A DNA stretch of 64,000 bases from Aquimarina pacifica (GTDB lineage: Bacteria; Bacteroidota; Bacteroidia; Flavobacteriales; Flavobacteriaceae): the NCBI RefSeq assembly GCF_000520955.1, contig NZ_JACC01000029.1, positions 1 through 64,000 on the forward strand. Direction: 5' to 3'. Under the pieces are notes generated by a model, which was not told the DNA's origin, searched no databases, and worked only from the letters and a program-made list of their open reading frames with translations. Position numbers and translations under genes: made by a program. Positions 19,181 through 28,258 of the stretch are shown one piece after another (the stretch's first letter is position 1; the number at the start of each line of letters is the position of its first letter).

Positions 19181-19216
19181 AATTGTTCGTTTTTTGATGA
19201 TGAGATTGATGAATAT

Positions 19217-19402
19217 CTAGTGTATTTGATGAATGGTCGTCTCCTCAATAATAACCCCCCTATTAATCTCTGGATTTCCTTGATAGACTACCGTAGCTTC
19301 TTCAAAACAAGCAACGGATACCGTTTCTAATTGACCGTATCCCGCAAATATTGAAATAAGATAGAGTATGAATGCTACGAGATATGCTATTAATTTTGCC
19401 AT
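19217..19402 (-). CDS. Small membrane or secreted peptide in the efflux operon
   Basis: 61 residues with one hydrophobic segment (about residues 3-21, LIAYLVAFILYLISIFAGYG) and a short acidic tail with a single cysteine (SVACFEEATVV). It sits between the ABC ATPase (32-bp gap) and the first permease (36-bp gap) on the same strand, so it is likely translated from the operon mRNA. No family recognised. It could be a small regulatory subunit, a processed secreted peptide, or a chance frame. Confidence 0.45.
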   Translation of the reverse strand: MAKLIAYLVAFILYLISIFAGYGQLETVSVACFEEATVVYQGNPEINRGVIIEETTIHQIH

Positions 19403-19434
19403 GATTACATCATTTTGTGAATTAAAAAGAATAA

Positions 19435-20130
19435 TTACGTATTGACTGTGAAAGGCTTATTTTGGCTTTCAGTCACAATTTGTCCGTCAAAAAGGTTAAT
19501 TACACGGTGTGCGTAATGTGAATCCCTATCTGAGTGGGTTACCATTACAATGGTGGTTCCTTCTTGGTTGAGTTCTGTAAGTAAGTTCATTACTTCAATT
19601 CCGTTTTTAGAATCCAGATTTCCTGTAGGTTCATCTGCCAAAATTAATTTGGCTTTGGTTACAACTGCTCTGGCAATTGCTACTCGCTGTTGTTGCCCTC
19701 CTGATAATTGCTGTGGAAAATGCTTTTCTCTATGAGCAATTTTCATGCGTTCAAGTACTTGTCTTACTTTTTGCTCTCTCTCGTTTTTTTTCATATTCAA
19801 GTAGATCAGAGGTAGCTCTACGTTTTCGAATACTGTGAGTTCATCTATCAGATTAAAACTCTGAAATACAAAGCCTAAATTTCCTTTTCTTATTTTGGTA
19901 CGTTGATTTTCTTTTAACCCTCCTACTTCTTGACCATCAAACCTATAATTACCCTCGTTTGGATTATCTAACATCCCAATAATGTTAAGTAAAGTAGATT
20001 TACCGCAACCTGATGGTCCCATAATAGCCACAAATTCTCCCGTTTCTACTTTTAGGCTAACATTATTAAGAGCCAGCGTCTCTACCTCTTCTGTCCTAAA
20101 ACTCTTTTTTAAGTTTTCTATCTCTATCAT
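19435..20130 (-). CDS. ABC transporter ATP-binding protein, MacB/LolD type
   Basis: 231 residues from the ATG at 20130 (MIEIENLKKSF). An upstream in-frame start would add 16 basic residues unlike the family, so 20130 is preferred. Walker A GPSGCGKST, signature LSGGQQQR, Walker B LILADEPTGNLDS and the switch histidine in VMVTHSD are all present. The best family match is the MacB/LolD/FtsE group that energises FtsX-type permeases. It is the only ATPase in an operon with three permeases and presumably serves all of them. Confidence 0.92.
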   Translation of the reverse strand: MIEIENLKKSFRTEEVETLALNNVSLKVETGEFVAIMGPSGCGKSTLLNIIGMLDNPNEGNYRFDGQEVGGLKENQRTKIRKGNLGFVFQSFNLIDELTVFENVELPLIYLNMKKNEREQKVRQVLERMKIAHREKHFPQQLSGGQQQRVAIARAVVTKAKLILADEPTGNLDSKNGIEVMNLLTELNQEGTTIVMVTHSDRDSHYAHRVINLFDGQIVTESQNKPFTVNT

Positions 20131-20196
20131 TTTTTGATTGATTTTTTTATGTTTAAATCCTTTACTCTTCTTTAGCAAAAGAGAAAATTAGTTTCC

Positions 20197-21447
20197 TTAT
20201 TTCAATATAATTTTTTCGGCATCTCCAAAGCTATCATAATTTGATGTAAGTACTTCTTCTCCTGATTCAAGTCCTTCAATTACCTCATAATATTTTGAGT
20301 TTTGTTTACCGATTTTGATAGCTCTTTTCCAAGCTGTCTCCCCAGAGCTGTCTACGACAAAAATCCATTGTCCTCCTGTACTCTGAAAAAAACTACCTCT
20401 GGGTAATAGCATAGCATCATTAGATGCTCCAAGTTGTAACTTAATTGTATAACTCTGCCCTGTTCGTATATTTTCAGGTTTTTTATCTACAAAAACCAGA
20501 TCTACTTTAAATTTTCCATCACGTACTTCTGGATATACTTTGCGCAAGCGTAACGTATACTCTTGGCCATTACGATCCAATATGGCGGTCAGGTCCCGTT
20601 TTACTCTATCAATATAATGCTCATCTATGGTGGCTTCGATCTTATAATCGGTTAATACATTGATCTGACCAATTCTCTGACCTTGCTGAATGCTTTGTCC
20701 TATTTCGGCATCAAGAAACCCTAATTGGCCATCGGCCGGAGCTCGCACATTGAGGTGATCTATACGTTCATAGACCATAGACAAAGTTTTTTTCATTCGC
20801 GCCAAATCGTCATCGAGATCTTTTAATGATGTACTTCGCAACGTCTTGTCTTGATCCGTTTGCAGCTTAATGATTTCATATTGCTTTTGTGAAAGTTCAT
20901 AATTTTCTTGAGATATCAAATATTCTTCTCTAGAAATTAACTCATCATCATATAGGGCTTTATTTTGTTCATAATTTCTCTTTAGCTTTTGAAGTTCATA
21001 TTTTGAATTAACCAAATCTTTTCGACCTTCAACTTGTCTCGAATCGAATGTTAGTTTGGTTGATCTCAAATCATTCTGTTTGAGCGCTAGATTGTTTTCA
21101 CTAGCTAATATTTGCTCATATAGTGCTCGATTCTCTAATGTTAATATAATATCTCCTTTTTTTACCATAGCCCCCTCTTCTATCAGCTTTTCGGTAACCC
21201 TACCTCCCTCATAGGCATCCATATAAATAGTACTAATAGGAGCTACAGAACCATTTATAGTAATATAGTCATCGAACTTGCCAAAAGATACTTCACTAAT
21301 AGTTAGTTTTTGTTTTTCCGCTCTAAATGTCGTTGTAGAGCTTCCAAAAACCATTTTATAACCAACAAAAAACAATAAAATTCCTAAAGCAATATATCCT
21401 ATATGCTTGGGGCGTAACCCTTTTTTCTTTTCAATTTTTATGTCCAT
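20197..21447 (-). CDS. Membrane-fusion (HlyD/RND adaptor) protein
   Basis: 416 residues. A short basic N-terminus precedes a membrane anchor (about 14-33). A lipoyl-like beta domain half (YEGGRVTEKLIEEGAMVKKG) is followed by a long alpha-helical hairpin rich in Lys/Gln/Leu (about 105-235), the second lipoyl half (VRAPADGQLGFLDAEIGQSI) and beta-barrel domains. It bridges the inner-membrane permeases and the TolC channel across the periplasm. The start is 1 bp after the TolC gene's stop, indicating tight translational coupling. Confidence 0.9.
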   Translation of the reverse strand: MDIKIEKKKGLRPKHIGYIALGILLFFVGYKMVFGSSTTTFRAEKQKLTISEVSFGKFDDYITINGSVAPISTIYMDAYEGGRVTEKLIEEGAMVKKGDIILTLENRALYEQILASENNLALKQNDLRSTKLTFDSRQVEGRKDLVNSKYELQKLKRNYEQNKALYDDELISREEYLISQENYELSQKQYEIIKLQTDQDKTLRSTSLKDLDDDLARMKKTLSMVYERIDHLNVRAPADGQLGFLDAEIGQSIQQGQRIGQINVLTDYKIEATIDEHYIDRVKRDLTAILDRNGQEYTLRLRKVYPEVRDGKFKVDLVFVDKKPENIRTGQSYTIKLQLGASNDAMLLPRGSFFQSTGGQWIFVVDSSGETAWKRAIKIGKQNSKYYEVIEGLESGEEVLTSNYDSFGDAEKIILK

Positions 21448-21448
21448 T

Positions 21449-22810
21449 TTACTGTGCTCTATTAATATTAAATACTGGTAATCCTTTATAAAAATCTAAG
21501 GTACTCTCGTTTACCTTTAATCGTAAGTCGACTTGTAAATTCTCGTTTCGAGAATTAGCAAATAAATTTTTCGATTGATTAAGTTCTATAATACTTATCA
21601 ACCCTTTTTCATATCGCTTTCTTGCAATATCAAATGCCAAAGTTTGTGCTTTCATTTTCTGGATACTCTGCTTAAATTCAGTTTTTAGTGCAGCACCTTC
21701 CTGCACTAGTTGCTGTATTATATCGTATAATTCTTGTTTCTGAATAGTATGGTTATTCTCTGCTCTCATAAGTGCTATTTTTTGCTGCTTTATCTGTGAG
21801 CGATTTGACCATCTATTACTAATAGGAATACTTAGTGAAACTCCGACATATTGAGATGCATTATCTTTAATTTGTGTTCTAAAAGGAATCACTGTATTCG
21901 TGTTTTCATCTTGATTTGTTTCATAATATCCTGTTTGATATCCCGCAAATAAAGAAAGTGAAGGGTAGAGATTCCCTCTGGCTACATGCACTTGTTTACT
22001 CGCAGCCTTAGCCCTTAATTCTTGAGCCTTAACCATAGGAACCACATCCTTTGCTATCCTAAAAATAGAATCCTGATCCTGAATTTGTTGATTTGAATTT
22101 TGATTCGTGTCCATTAAAACAGATTGAATAGAAATTGTTCCTGATCTGGTTAAGTTCATCTCCTGCATCAATGCTAATTTTGCCGATTCTAGGTTATTTT
22201 TGCTTTGCGTCACTAACAATTGATCTGCTAACAAAGCTGATTCGGTTTCGTATAAATCGGCCTTTGCCTTTTGGCCTAAGGACACCTGTCTTTTTACCAA
22301 TTCATAATTCTTTTGAGAAACTTCCTCTTGTTCCTTTGAGATAGCAAATAACCCTTTCATAAACTGAACATCATAAAAAGCTGACATAACCCGGAATCCT
22401 AACAAATATTTTTGGTGTAGCGTTTCTTCTTCTGATGCCTGACGCAAAAACTTTGATGATCTAATCGAATTTATTTTTTGGAACCCTTGAAACAAATCAA
22501 TTTCTGCAGCCAGCGAATAATTGTTTGAAAAAAAATCAGTGTTTACAAAACTATTATTATTCGGATCTACAGATCTTCCATATCGTATATTGTAATCAGA
22601 ATACCCCGTTAGATTTGGCAATAAGTTACGGATAGATTGTCGATACGTTTCTTTATTTCCTTCTTGAGTATACTCAAAATCCTTAATTCCCAAATTATGC
22701 TCGATAGCATATCGTATGCAATCATCTAATGACCATGAATCCTGAGAATACAACACATTTGTAAGAATTATTAGAAGAAAAAATAAGTAGTTACTTTTGT
22801 TCGATATCAT
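21449..22810 (-). CDS. TolC-family outer membrane efflux channel
   Basis: 453 residues with a signal peptide (about 1-22, ending in VLYSQ). Two homologous long helical halves with typical outer-membrane-factor patterns are visible (SWSLDDCIRYAIEHNLGIKD at the N-terminus; YEKGLISIIELNQSKNLF near the C-terminus). It is the first gene of the minus-strand efflux operon and divergent from the NtrC-type regulator. A sigma-54-like promoter element lies about 42-58 bp upstream of its ATG, which fits control by that regulator. Confidence 0.92.
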   Translation of the reverse strand: MISNKSNYLFFLLIILTNVLYSQDSWSLDDCIRYAIEHNLGIKDFEYTQEGNKETYRQSIRNLLPNLTGYSDYNIRYGRSVDPNNNSFVNTDFFSNNYSLAAEIDLFQGFQKINSIRSSKFLRQASEEETLHQKYLLGFRVMSAFYDVQFMKGLFAISKEQEEVSQKNYELVKRQVSLGQKAKADLYETESALLADQLLVTQSKNNLESAKLALMQEMNLTRSGTISIQSVLMDTNQNSNQQIQDQDSIFRIAKDVVPMVKAQELRAKAASKQVHVARGNLYPSLSLFAGYQTGYYETNQDENTNTVIPFRTQIKDNASQYVGVSLSIPISNRWSNRSQIKQQKIALMRAENNHTIQKQELYDIIQQLVQEGAALKTEFKQSIQKMKAQTLAFDIARKRYEKGLISIIELNQSKNLFANSRNENLQVDLRLKVNESTLDFYKGLPVFNINRAQ

Positions 22811-22851
22811 TTCTAAATACTTAAATAATATTTTTTGGTATCAACGTACTA

Positions 22852-22868
22852 CTCTATTCTTATGCCAA
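22852..22868 (-). promoter_or_regulatory. Possible sigma-54 promoter of the efflux operon
   Basis: The minus strand reads TTGGCATAAGAATAGAG. The -24 half TTGGCA fits the sigma-54 consensus. The -12 half has its G at the right distance but is followed by A instead of C (TAGA against TTGC). It lies 42-58 bp upstream of the TolC-gene ATG, opposite an NtrC-family activator gene. The match is partial, so this is tentative. Confidence 0.35.
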
Positions 22869-23025
22869 AAAAATAAACATCACAAAATCAGTGTTTTAAA
22901 TAAAAATTGAACCCTAATACATTTTCTGAATGTAAAATTATTATACAAATAGTGTCTAATAATTTTACAGTTTTATTGACTTATGAATTAAGATGTTTAG
23001 TTTTATACTTCCAACATAGTTTGAT

Positions 23026-24390
23026 ATGCAAGACGGTAAAATTTTAATTATTGATGATAATAAAAGTCTCTTAAGTGCTTTAGAGATTTTATTGCAATTC
23101 GAATTTAAGCATATTCAGTCCATTTCTAATCCAAATCAGATTTCGTCATTTCCCATAGAAGACTTTGATATTATTTTATTAGATATGAATTTTTCTGCAG
23201 GTGTAAATACTGGGAATGAAGGTTTATTCTGGTTGCGAGAAATTAAGAAAAAAGCTCCTCTTACAGCAGTTATTATGATGACTGCTTATGGCGCTGTTGA
23301 TCTTGCCGTAAAAGCTTTGAAAGAGGGCGCCACAGATTTCATATTAAAACCATGGAATAACGAAAAACTATTGACCACTATAAAATCTGCTTTTTTATTA
23401 CGAAAATCCTTAAAAGAAGTAAAAGAGCTAAAGCAAAAAGAAAATCATCTTAAGCAAATCATTAATCAGGATAGTTCATACATTATAGGTAACTCTAAGG
23501 TACTTATGTCTGTTCTTAATCTAGTTAGAAAAGTTGCAAAAACTGATGTTAATGTACTTATAACAGGTGAAAATGGTACCGGAAAAGAATTAATCGCGAG
23601 GGAATTACACCGTCTCTCATCCCGAAAAAAGGAAGTGTTTATAAGTGTCGATATGGGGTCTATCTCCGAAAGCCTTTTCGAAAGCGAGCTTTTTGGCCAT
23701 ACCAAAGGCTCTTTTACAGACGCAAAAGAAGATCGTGCTGGGAAATTTGAAGCTGCAAATAGTGGATCTTTATTTCTTGATGAAATTGGAAACTTGTCCT
23801 TACAAACTCAAGCCAAGCTACTATCTGCAATACAAAATAGAACCATTGTACGTGTAGGATCAAACAAAACTGTACCCGTTAATATTAGATTAATTTGTGC
23901 CACAAATTGTAACCTTAATCAAATGGTTGATGAAGGTATTTTTCGAGAAGATTTATTATACCGAATTAATACAATTCATATAGAAGTTCCTCCATTAAGA
24001 AAACGAGGTACTGATATTCTGATACTAGCTGATTTTTATTTAAAAAAATATGCTTCAAAATACGGTAAACCTTCTTTGAGAATGAACACTTCCGCAGAAG
24101 AAAAGTTATTAGATTATCGTTGGCCTGGCAATGTAAGAGAATTACAACATACTATAGAGAGAGCTGTTATATTATGTGAAGGAAATGTTCTAAAATCTGC
24201 AGACTTCTTGTTAAATACAAATGCAGGACATACACTAGATATGCAAGACAAAACATTAGACGAAATGGAAATCATGATGATAAATAAAGCACTCGAAAAA
24301 CACAATGGTAATTATAGTGCAGCGGCTAATCAGTTAGGAATTTCTAGACAAACCTTATACAATAAAATAAAAAAAACAACACATAAGTGA
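23026..24390 (+). CDS. NtrC-family sigma-54-dependent response regulator
   Basis: 454 residues: receiver domain (1-125) with acidic pocket D10/D11, phospho-acceptor D53 and K108; AAA+ domain (about 150-385) with Walker A GENGTGKE (181-188) and Walker B LFLDEIGN; Fis-type HTH at the C-terminus (NYSAAANQLGISRQTLYNKI). The loop that contacts sigma-54 reads GSFTDA (228-233) instead of canonical GAFTGA, keeping the essential Phe-Thr. Its 4-bp overlap with the histidine kinase gene shows a two-component operon. By position, the probable target is the divergent TolC/ABC operon. Confidence 0.93.
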   Translation: MQDGKILIIDDNKSLLSALEILLQFEFKHIQSISNPNQISSFPIEDFDIILLDMNFSAGVNTGNEGLFWLREIKKKAPLTAVIMMTAYGAVDLAVKALKEGATDFILKPWNNEKLLTTIKSAFLLRKSLKEVKELKQKENHLKQIINQDSSYIIGNSKVLMSVLNLVRKVAKTDVNVLITGENGTGKELIARELHRLSSRKKEVFISVDMGSISESLFESELFGHTKGSFTDAKEDRAGKFEAANSGSLFLDEIGNLSLQTQAKLLSAIQNRTIVRVGSNKTVPVNIRLICATNCNLNQMVDEGIFREDLLYRINTIHIEVPPLRKRGTDILILADFYLKKYASKYGKPSLRMNTSAEEKLLDYRWPGNVRELQHTIERAVILCEGNVLKSADFLLNTNAGHTLDMQDKTLDEMEIMMINKALEKHNGNYSAAANQLGISRQTLYNKIKKTTHK

Positions 24391-25739
24391 TAAGCCATAT
24401 CTTTTATACCCGACTTATTCTTAGGATTACAGGCATTGTAATAACTGCATTACTTATAGCTTTTACTTTTTTTAAAGGGTTTTACGTACTTTCTTTTTTG
24501 ATGTTGTTACTCCTCTTTTTGCAAACCATATATTTAATCAAAAGTCTTAATCGTACAAATCGAAAAATAGCGTATTTCTTTAATTCAGTAAAAAATGAAG
24601 ACTATACATTGACATTTCCAGAAAGCGGTCATCCCGAATCATTAAATGAACTTCATGTACATCTTAATAGACTTAATGATACCATTCAAAAAATCCACAT
24701 AAAAAATCAAACCCAGGAACAATATTATCAAGAAATTTTAAAACAAACTGAAATAGGTATTTTTACCTGTAATGACAAAGGCCATGTTCTTTTTAAAAAT
24801 CCCAAGGTAGAAAAGTTACTCAACTATACTCCTCTTAATCATATCAAACAATTAACACAAGTTGACCCAAAGTTATACGAATTATTTACTCCTCTTAAAT
24901 CTTTTGATCGTACACTTTTTAAACTTACTAATGAGCGAGAAACAATAGAGTTAGCTATTAAATCTACAAAAGTCATAGTAAATCATGAATCATTAAAACT
25001 AATCACCATTCAGGATATTCATAATGAATTGGATGAAAAAGAAACGGATTCCTGGATAAAACTTATTCGCGTATTAACTCATGAGATCATGAATTCTGTA
25101 ACTCCTATTACATCTATTTCTGAATCAATCCTAGGGTATTATAAGAATGAAATTGGTATTATTCCTACACCACAAATTGATGATCAAAAAATTGCTAATA
25201 CTGTAAAGGGACTCGAAGTGATCAAAAATCAAGGAAATGATCTCATGAGCTTTGTACAATCGTACAGAAGTTTTCTTAATGTTCCTATACCTGATAAGAA
25301 AATAATACTTGCAGATGAATTGTTAGAAAAAGTACGATTATTAATTGGTCAACAAAAAGGTTTTGCCAATATCACATTTACCCGTATTGCAAACAGCTCT
25401 AATCTTGAGATCTATGCCGATGAGAAGCAAATTACACAAATTCTTGTTAATCTAGCCAAAAACTCAATCCAGGCATTAGCAGATACAGATGCACCAATGT
25501 TACAATTTATTTCTGGCGTAACGACTGAAGGAAAAAAATATATAACTGTAAAGGATAATGGCCCGGGAATAACTCCAGAAATGATGTCTCAAATTTTTGT
25601 CCCCTTTTATACTACCAAAAAAGAAGGTACAGGAATCGGATTAAGCTTATCTAAGCAAATAATGCACTTACATAAAGGTAGATTAACGGTTCGCTCAATA
25701 CCAAACGTAGAAACCTCTTTTAGCTTATTTTTTGAGTAA
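24387..25739 (+). CDS. Membrane sensor histidine kinase
   Basis: 450 residues, GTG start overlapping the regulator's stop (GTGA). Two adjacent membrane helices (about 10-50) leave almost no periplasmic domain, so the signal is probably sensed in the membrane or cytoplasm. A PAS-like segment follows (about 112-205), then HisKA with phospho-acceptor H232 (LTHEIMNS) and HATPase with N box NLAKNSIQAL, VKDNGPGI and GTGIGLSLS. It is the cognate kinase of the NtrC-type regulator; this is the common Bacteroidota partner arrangement beside FtsX-permease operons. Confidence 0.92.
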   Translation: MISHIFYTRLILRITGIVITALLIAFTFFKGFYVLSFLMLLLLFLQTIYLIKSLNRTNRKIAYFFNSVKNEDYTLTFPESGHPESLNELHVHLNRLNDTIQKIHIKNQTQEQYYQEILKQTEIGIFTCNDKGHVLFKNPKVEKLLNYTPLNHIKQLTQVDPKLYELFTPLKSFDRTLFKLTNERETIELAIKSTKVIVNHESLKLITIQDIHNELDEKETDSWIKLIRVLTHEIMNSVTPITSISESILGYYKNEIGIIPTPQIDDQKIANTVKGLEVIKNQGNDLMSFVQSYRSFLNVPIPDKKIILADELLEKVRLLIGQQKGFANITFTRIANSSNLEIYADEKQITQILVNLAKNSIQALADTDAPMLQFISGVTTEGKKYITVKDNGPGITPEMMSQIFVPFYTTKKEGTGIGLSLSKQIMHLHKGRLTVRSIPNVETSFSLFFE

Positions 25740-25759
25740 TACAAATCCATGAATGCGTA

Positions 25760-26155
25760 TTACTTCAATTTTAAAGTCAAAATTAAGGCATCAAAATAAA
25801 GGTCCTCGAGATTAGGTGTAATAATAACTTTATATGCCGTGTTCTCTATTACATAATACGATGATGTATTTGGATCTAATGTATTAGAATGAAGTGAAAG
25901 AATTTTTTTTATATAATCATTAATCAGTAACACCTCATCATAACTCACTTCTCGTCTATATGTCGGTTTATCACTTTTATATACCAAAAAATCACTCCTA
26001 AAACTTAAGGATTCTTTCTTACCATTAAGACGATTAAACTCAAAAGTAAAGTCTTTGGAGGCAAAAATTCTATTTATGTTATCTACCGATGGCTCAACAG
26101 TTCTAGCACAGCCGAGAATAAAAATAAAAGATAAAAACAATAACGTTCTCAGCAT
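25760..26155 (-). CDS. Hypothetical lipoprotein, 131 aa
   Basis: A short signal sequence ends in the lipobox ILGC (Cys16), so the protein should be lipidated. The mature 115 residues are mixed beta and charged, with no recognised family. It converges on the histidine kinase gene (20-bp gap). The downstream-of-start composition is like its neighbours. Role unknown. Confidence 0.6.
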   Translation of the reverse strand: MLRTLLFLSFIFILGCARTVEPSVDNINRIFASKDFTFEFNRLNGKKESLSFRSDFLVYKSDKPTYRREVSYDEVLLINDYIKKILSLHSNTLDPNTSSYYVIENTAYKVIITPNLEDLYFDALILTLKLK

Positions 26156-26303
26156 GAATAGAAATTTAACTACGCCTATTTGATTGAATTAAAATCCGTT
26201 AAACTATTTTAAGATACAAAAAATGCCCTAAAAAGACTGTTTTATATTGTCTTATTAAGGCATTCTATATACTTTTTTGAAAAACTAAATAAGTGTTAGG
26301 ATA

Positions 26304-26906
26304 TCATTTCACAGCTAAACGCTTAATGGATCCCTCAAAATCTATATCTTCTAGATTACTAATAAGTAGCCCAACTCCACCAGATTTTGAAGAAACGATA
26401 TATTCTGTCTGAAATTTTCGTTCACTTTTATATGCTTTCAAATATTTTAGCTTGATAACCTTAGAAGTAGGTGTAAAGAAAAATCGACCGTGGATTCTTC
26501 GATATCTCACCTCTTGATTAGTAGCTTCATCTTTTAATTGATTATTCATAGCTTGCACAACTTTTGCTGCTCTATGCTCATCAAATTCATAAAAATCACA
26601 CGTATAAATAAATACGTAGTTTGCAATATTATTTTGATCTGCAAAAATCTCATAATCTACCTTTTTCTCTTCGACCTTTTTTAATTCTTCTAAAGCCAGT
26701 TTTTTAAATTTAGAATCATTGGGAAGAGAATCCACTCTGCTTTTGAATTCTTCGGTAGACGTTTTTAGGTAACCACTTTTAAGAACAATCGTATTATTAC
26801 GAAATTCAATCGTATTTTTTTTGTACTTAGAAAACTTGGACTCTTTGGGGACAAATTCGCAGCTAACAAGCAGAACTGCAATTAACATAAGTAGAATTTT
26901 TTTCAT
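26304..26906 (-). CDS. Hypothetical lipoprotein, 200 aa
   Basis: Lipobox LLVSC (Cys16) after a KK-rich N-terminus. The mature protein is highly charged (many Lys/Glu) and rich in Phe/Tyr, with no transmembrane segment. No family recognised. It is a single gene: 148 bp separate it from the smaller lipoprotein and about 400 bp of structured non-coding DNA lie upstream. Probably anchored in the inner or outer membrane facing the periplasm. Confidence 0.62.
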   Translation of the reverse strand: MKKILLMLIAVLLVSCEFVPKESKFSKYKKNTIEFRNNTIVLKSGYLKTSTEEFKSRVDSLPNDSKFKKLALEELKKVEEKKVDYEIFADQNNIANYVFIYTCDFYEFDEHRAAKVVQAMNNQLKDEATNQEVRYRRIHGRFFFTPTSKVIKLKYLKAYKSERKFQTEYIVSSKSGGVGLLISNLEDIDFEGSIKRLAVK

Positions 26907-27309
26907 AAAGTATTTTTTCCGATTAATTATTAAACGTCTATTTTTTTTTACCTAGACATCTGATATGCAAGTTAATAAAAAAAACGTTTGAAAATAGCAT
27001 TTAATCGGATTTATCGCGCTTTTTAACCATTGTTTAATCGAAAAACCTTGTTTTGGTCGACCAATCTGAAATCGATTTATCTAGCAATATCAATGGTTAA
27101 CCCGTACAATAGATATGGAAATTGGTCAACCAAAATATTTTACTAATTTTTTGGGATTTTTTTGATTTTTTAATCTTTTTACCCAAAATTCATTGAATTT
27201 TTCTAAATTTTTTGTTCAAAAAAATCCTAATTATGCGCAAAGCGCGCGTAAAATTTTAAAACTTTTGACCTAATATGAATCTCTATTTTGACTATTTTTG
27301 AAAAGTATT
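26907..27309. other. Structured intergenic region with interlaced inverted repeats
   Basis: About 400 bp with no gene. It holds CCGATTAA (26919-26926) paired with TTAATCGG (27001-27008); TTAACCATTG (27023-27032) with CAATGGTTAA (27091-27100); and TTTTGGTCGACCAAT (27051-27065) with ATTGGTCAACCAAAA (27121-27135). The last two pairs are interlaced, a pseudoknot-type order. TTGGTCGACCAA is also a perfect 12-bp palindrome with a near-copy 69 bp away, so paired operators are an alternative. The remainder (27140-27300) is T-rich and featureless apart from GCGCAAAGCGC. Confidence 0.55.
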
Positions 27310-28212
27310 CTATACCCAATCAACAGGATTTTTTAATACATCAACCAATCGTTCTTCTTCGCTCCCCTTCTCAGGTTGATGATCATACCTCCATTGTACA
27401 TGAGGTGGTAGACTCATTAATATACTCTCTATTCGTCCGTTAGTTTTTAAACCAAATAGGGTGCCTTTGTCATGAACAAGATTAAACTCGACATAACGAC
27501 CACGTCTAATTTCTTGCCATTCTCTTTCTGCTTTTGTGTAGGAAATTTCCATTCTTTTTTCTACAATAGGAATATAGGCATCAAGAAAGCTATTACCCAC
27601 TTCGGTTACAAAGTCATACCATTTCTCTAATGACATAATATCATTTGCCTTACAATAATCAAAAAATAATCCTCCTATTCCTCTACCTTCTTCTCGGTGT
27701 GCATTATAGAAATACTCATCACACTTCTTTTTATAAAGTTCATAAAACGATGCATCATGACGATCACACGATCTTTTGCAAACCTGATGAAAATGTTTTG
27801 CATCCTCATCAAAAAGGTAATAAGGCGTCATATCCTGTCCTCCTCCGAACCAACAATCAACAATATTCCCTTCTTTATCATACATCTCAAAATATCGCCA
27901 ATTGGCATGTACTGTAGGTACCATTGGGTTTTTGGGATGAAGAACCAATGATAAACCACAAGCAAAAAAATCTACTTCTCCTACATTAAAATAACTTTGC
28001 ATAGCTTTTGGTAAAGCACCATGAACTCCAGAAATATTTACTCCTCCTTTTTCAAAAACATTGCCATTTTGGATTACTCGAGTTCTTCCTCCTCCACCCT
28101 CAGGACGCTCCCAAATATCTTCTTCGAATTTGGCTACTCCATCAATCTCCTCGATTGCAGAAGTAATTGTATCCTGAAGAACTTGTATGTAGTTATAAAA
28201 CTTTTCTTTCAT
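27310..28212 (-). CDS. hemF: Oxygen-dependent coproporphyrinogen III oxidase
   Basis: 300 residues, the usual HemF length. It carries the family signatures EGGGGRTRVIQNGNVFEKGG, VHANWRYFEM, CWFGGGQDMTPYY and VEFNLVHDKGTLFGL. It oxidatively decarboxylates two propionates of coproporphyrinogen III to vinyl groups, giving protoporphyrinogen IX, in the cytoplasm and using O2. It is the last gene of the minus-strand haem cluster, 46 bp after the EI24 gene. Presence of the aerobic enzyme fits an oxygen-respiring bacterium. Confidence 0.96.
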   Translation of the reverse strand: MKEKFYNYIQVLQDTITSAIEEIDGVAKFEEDIWERPEGGGGRTRVIQNGNVFEKGGVNISGVHGALPKAMQSYFNVGEVDFFACGLSLVLHPKNPMVPTVHANWRYFEMYDKEGNIVDCWFGGGQDMTPYYLFDEDAKHFHQVCKRSCDRHDASFYELYKKKCDEYFYNAHREEGRGIGGLFFDYCKANDIMSLEKWYDFVTEVGNSFLDAYIPIVEKRMEISYTKAEREWQEIRRGRYVEFNLVHDKGTLFGLKTNGRIESILMSLPPHVQWRYDHQPEKGSEEERLVDVLKNPVDWV

Positions 28213-28258
28213 TTCTTTCTCTTTTCTTTTGAGGTTTTCAATTACAAAAACAAGGCTA

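Noticed and set aside
23026-24390. GSFTDA loop as evidence that the activator cannot use sigma-54
   Set aside because: The critical Phe-Thr is kept, and similar natural variants are found in active proteins of this family.
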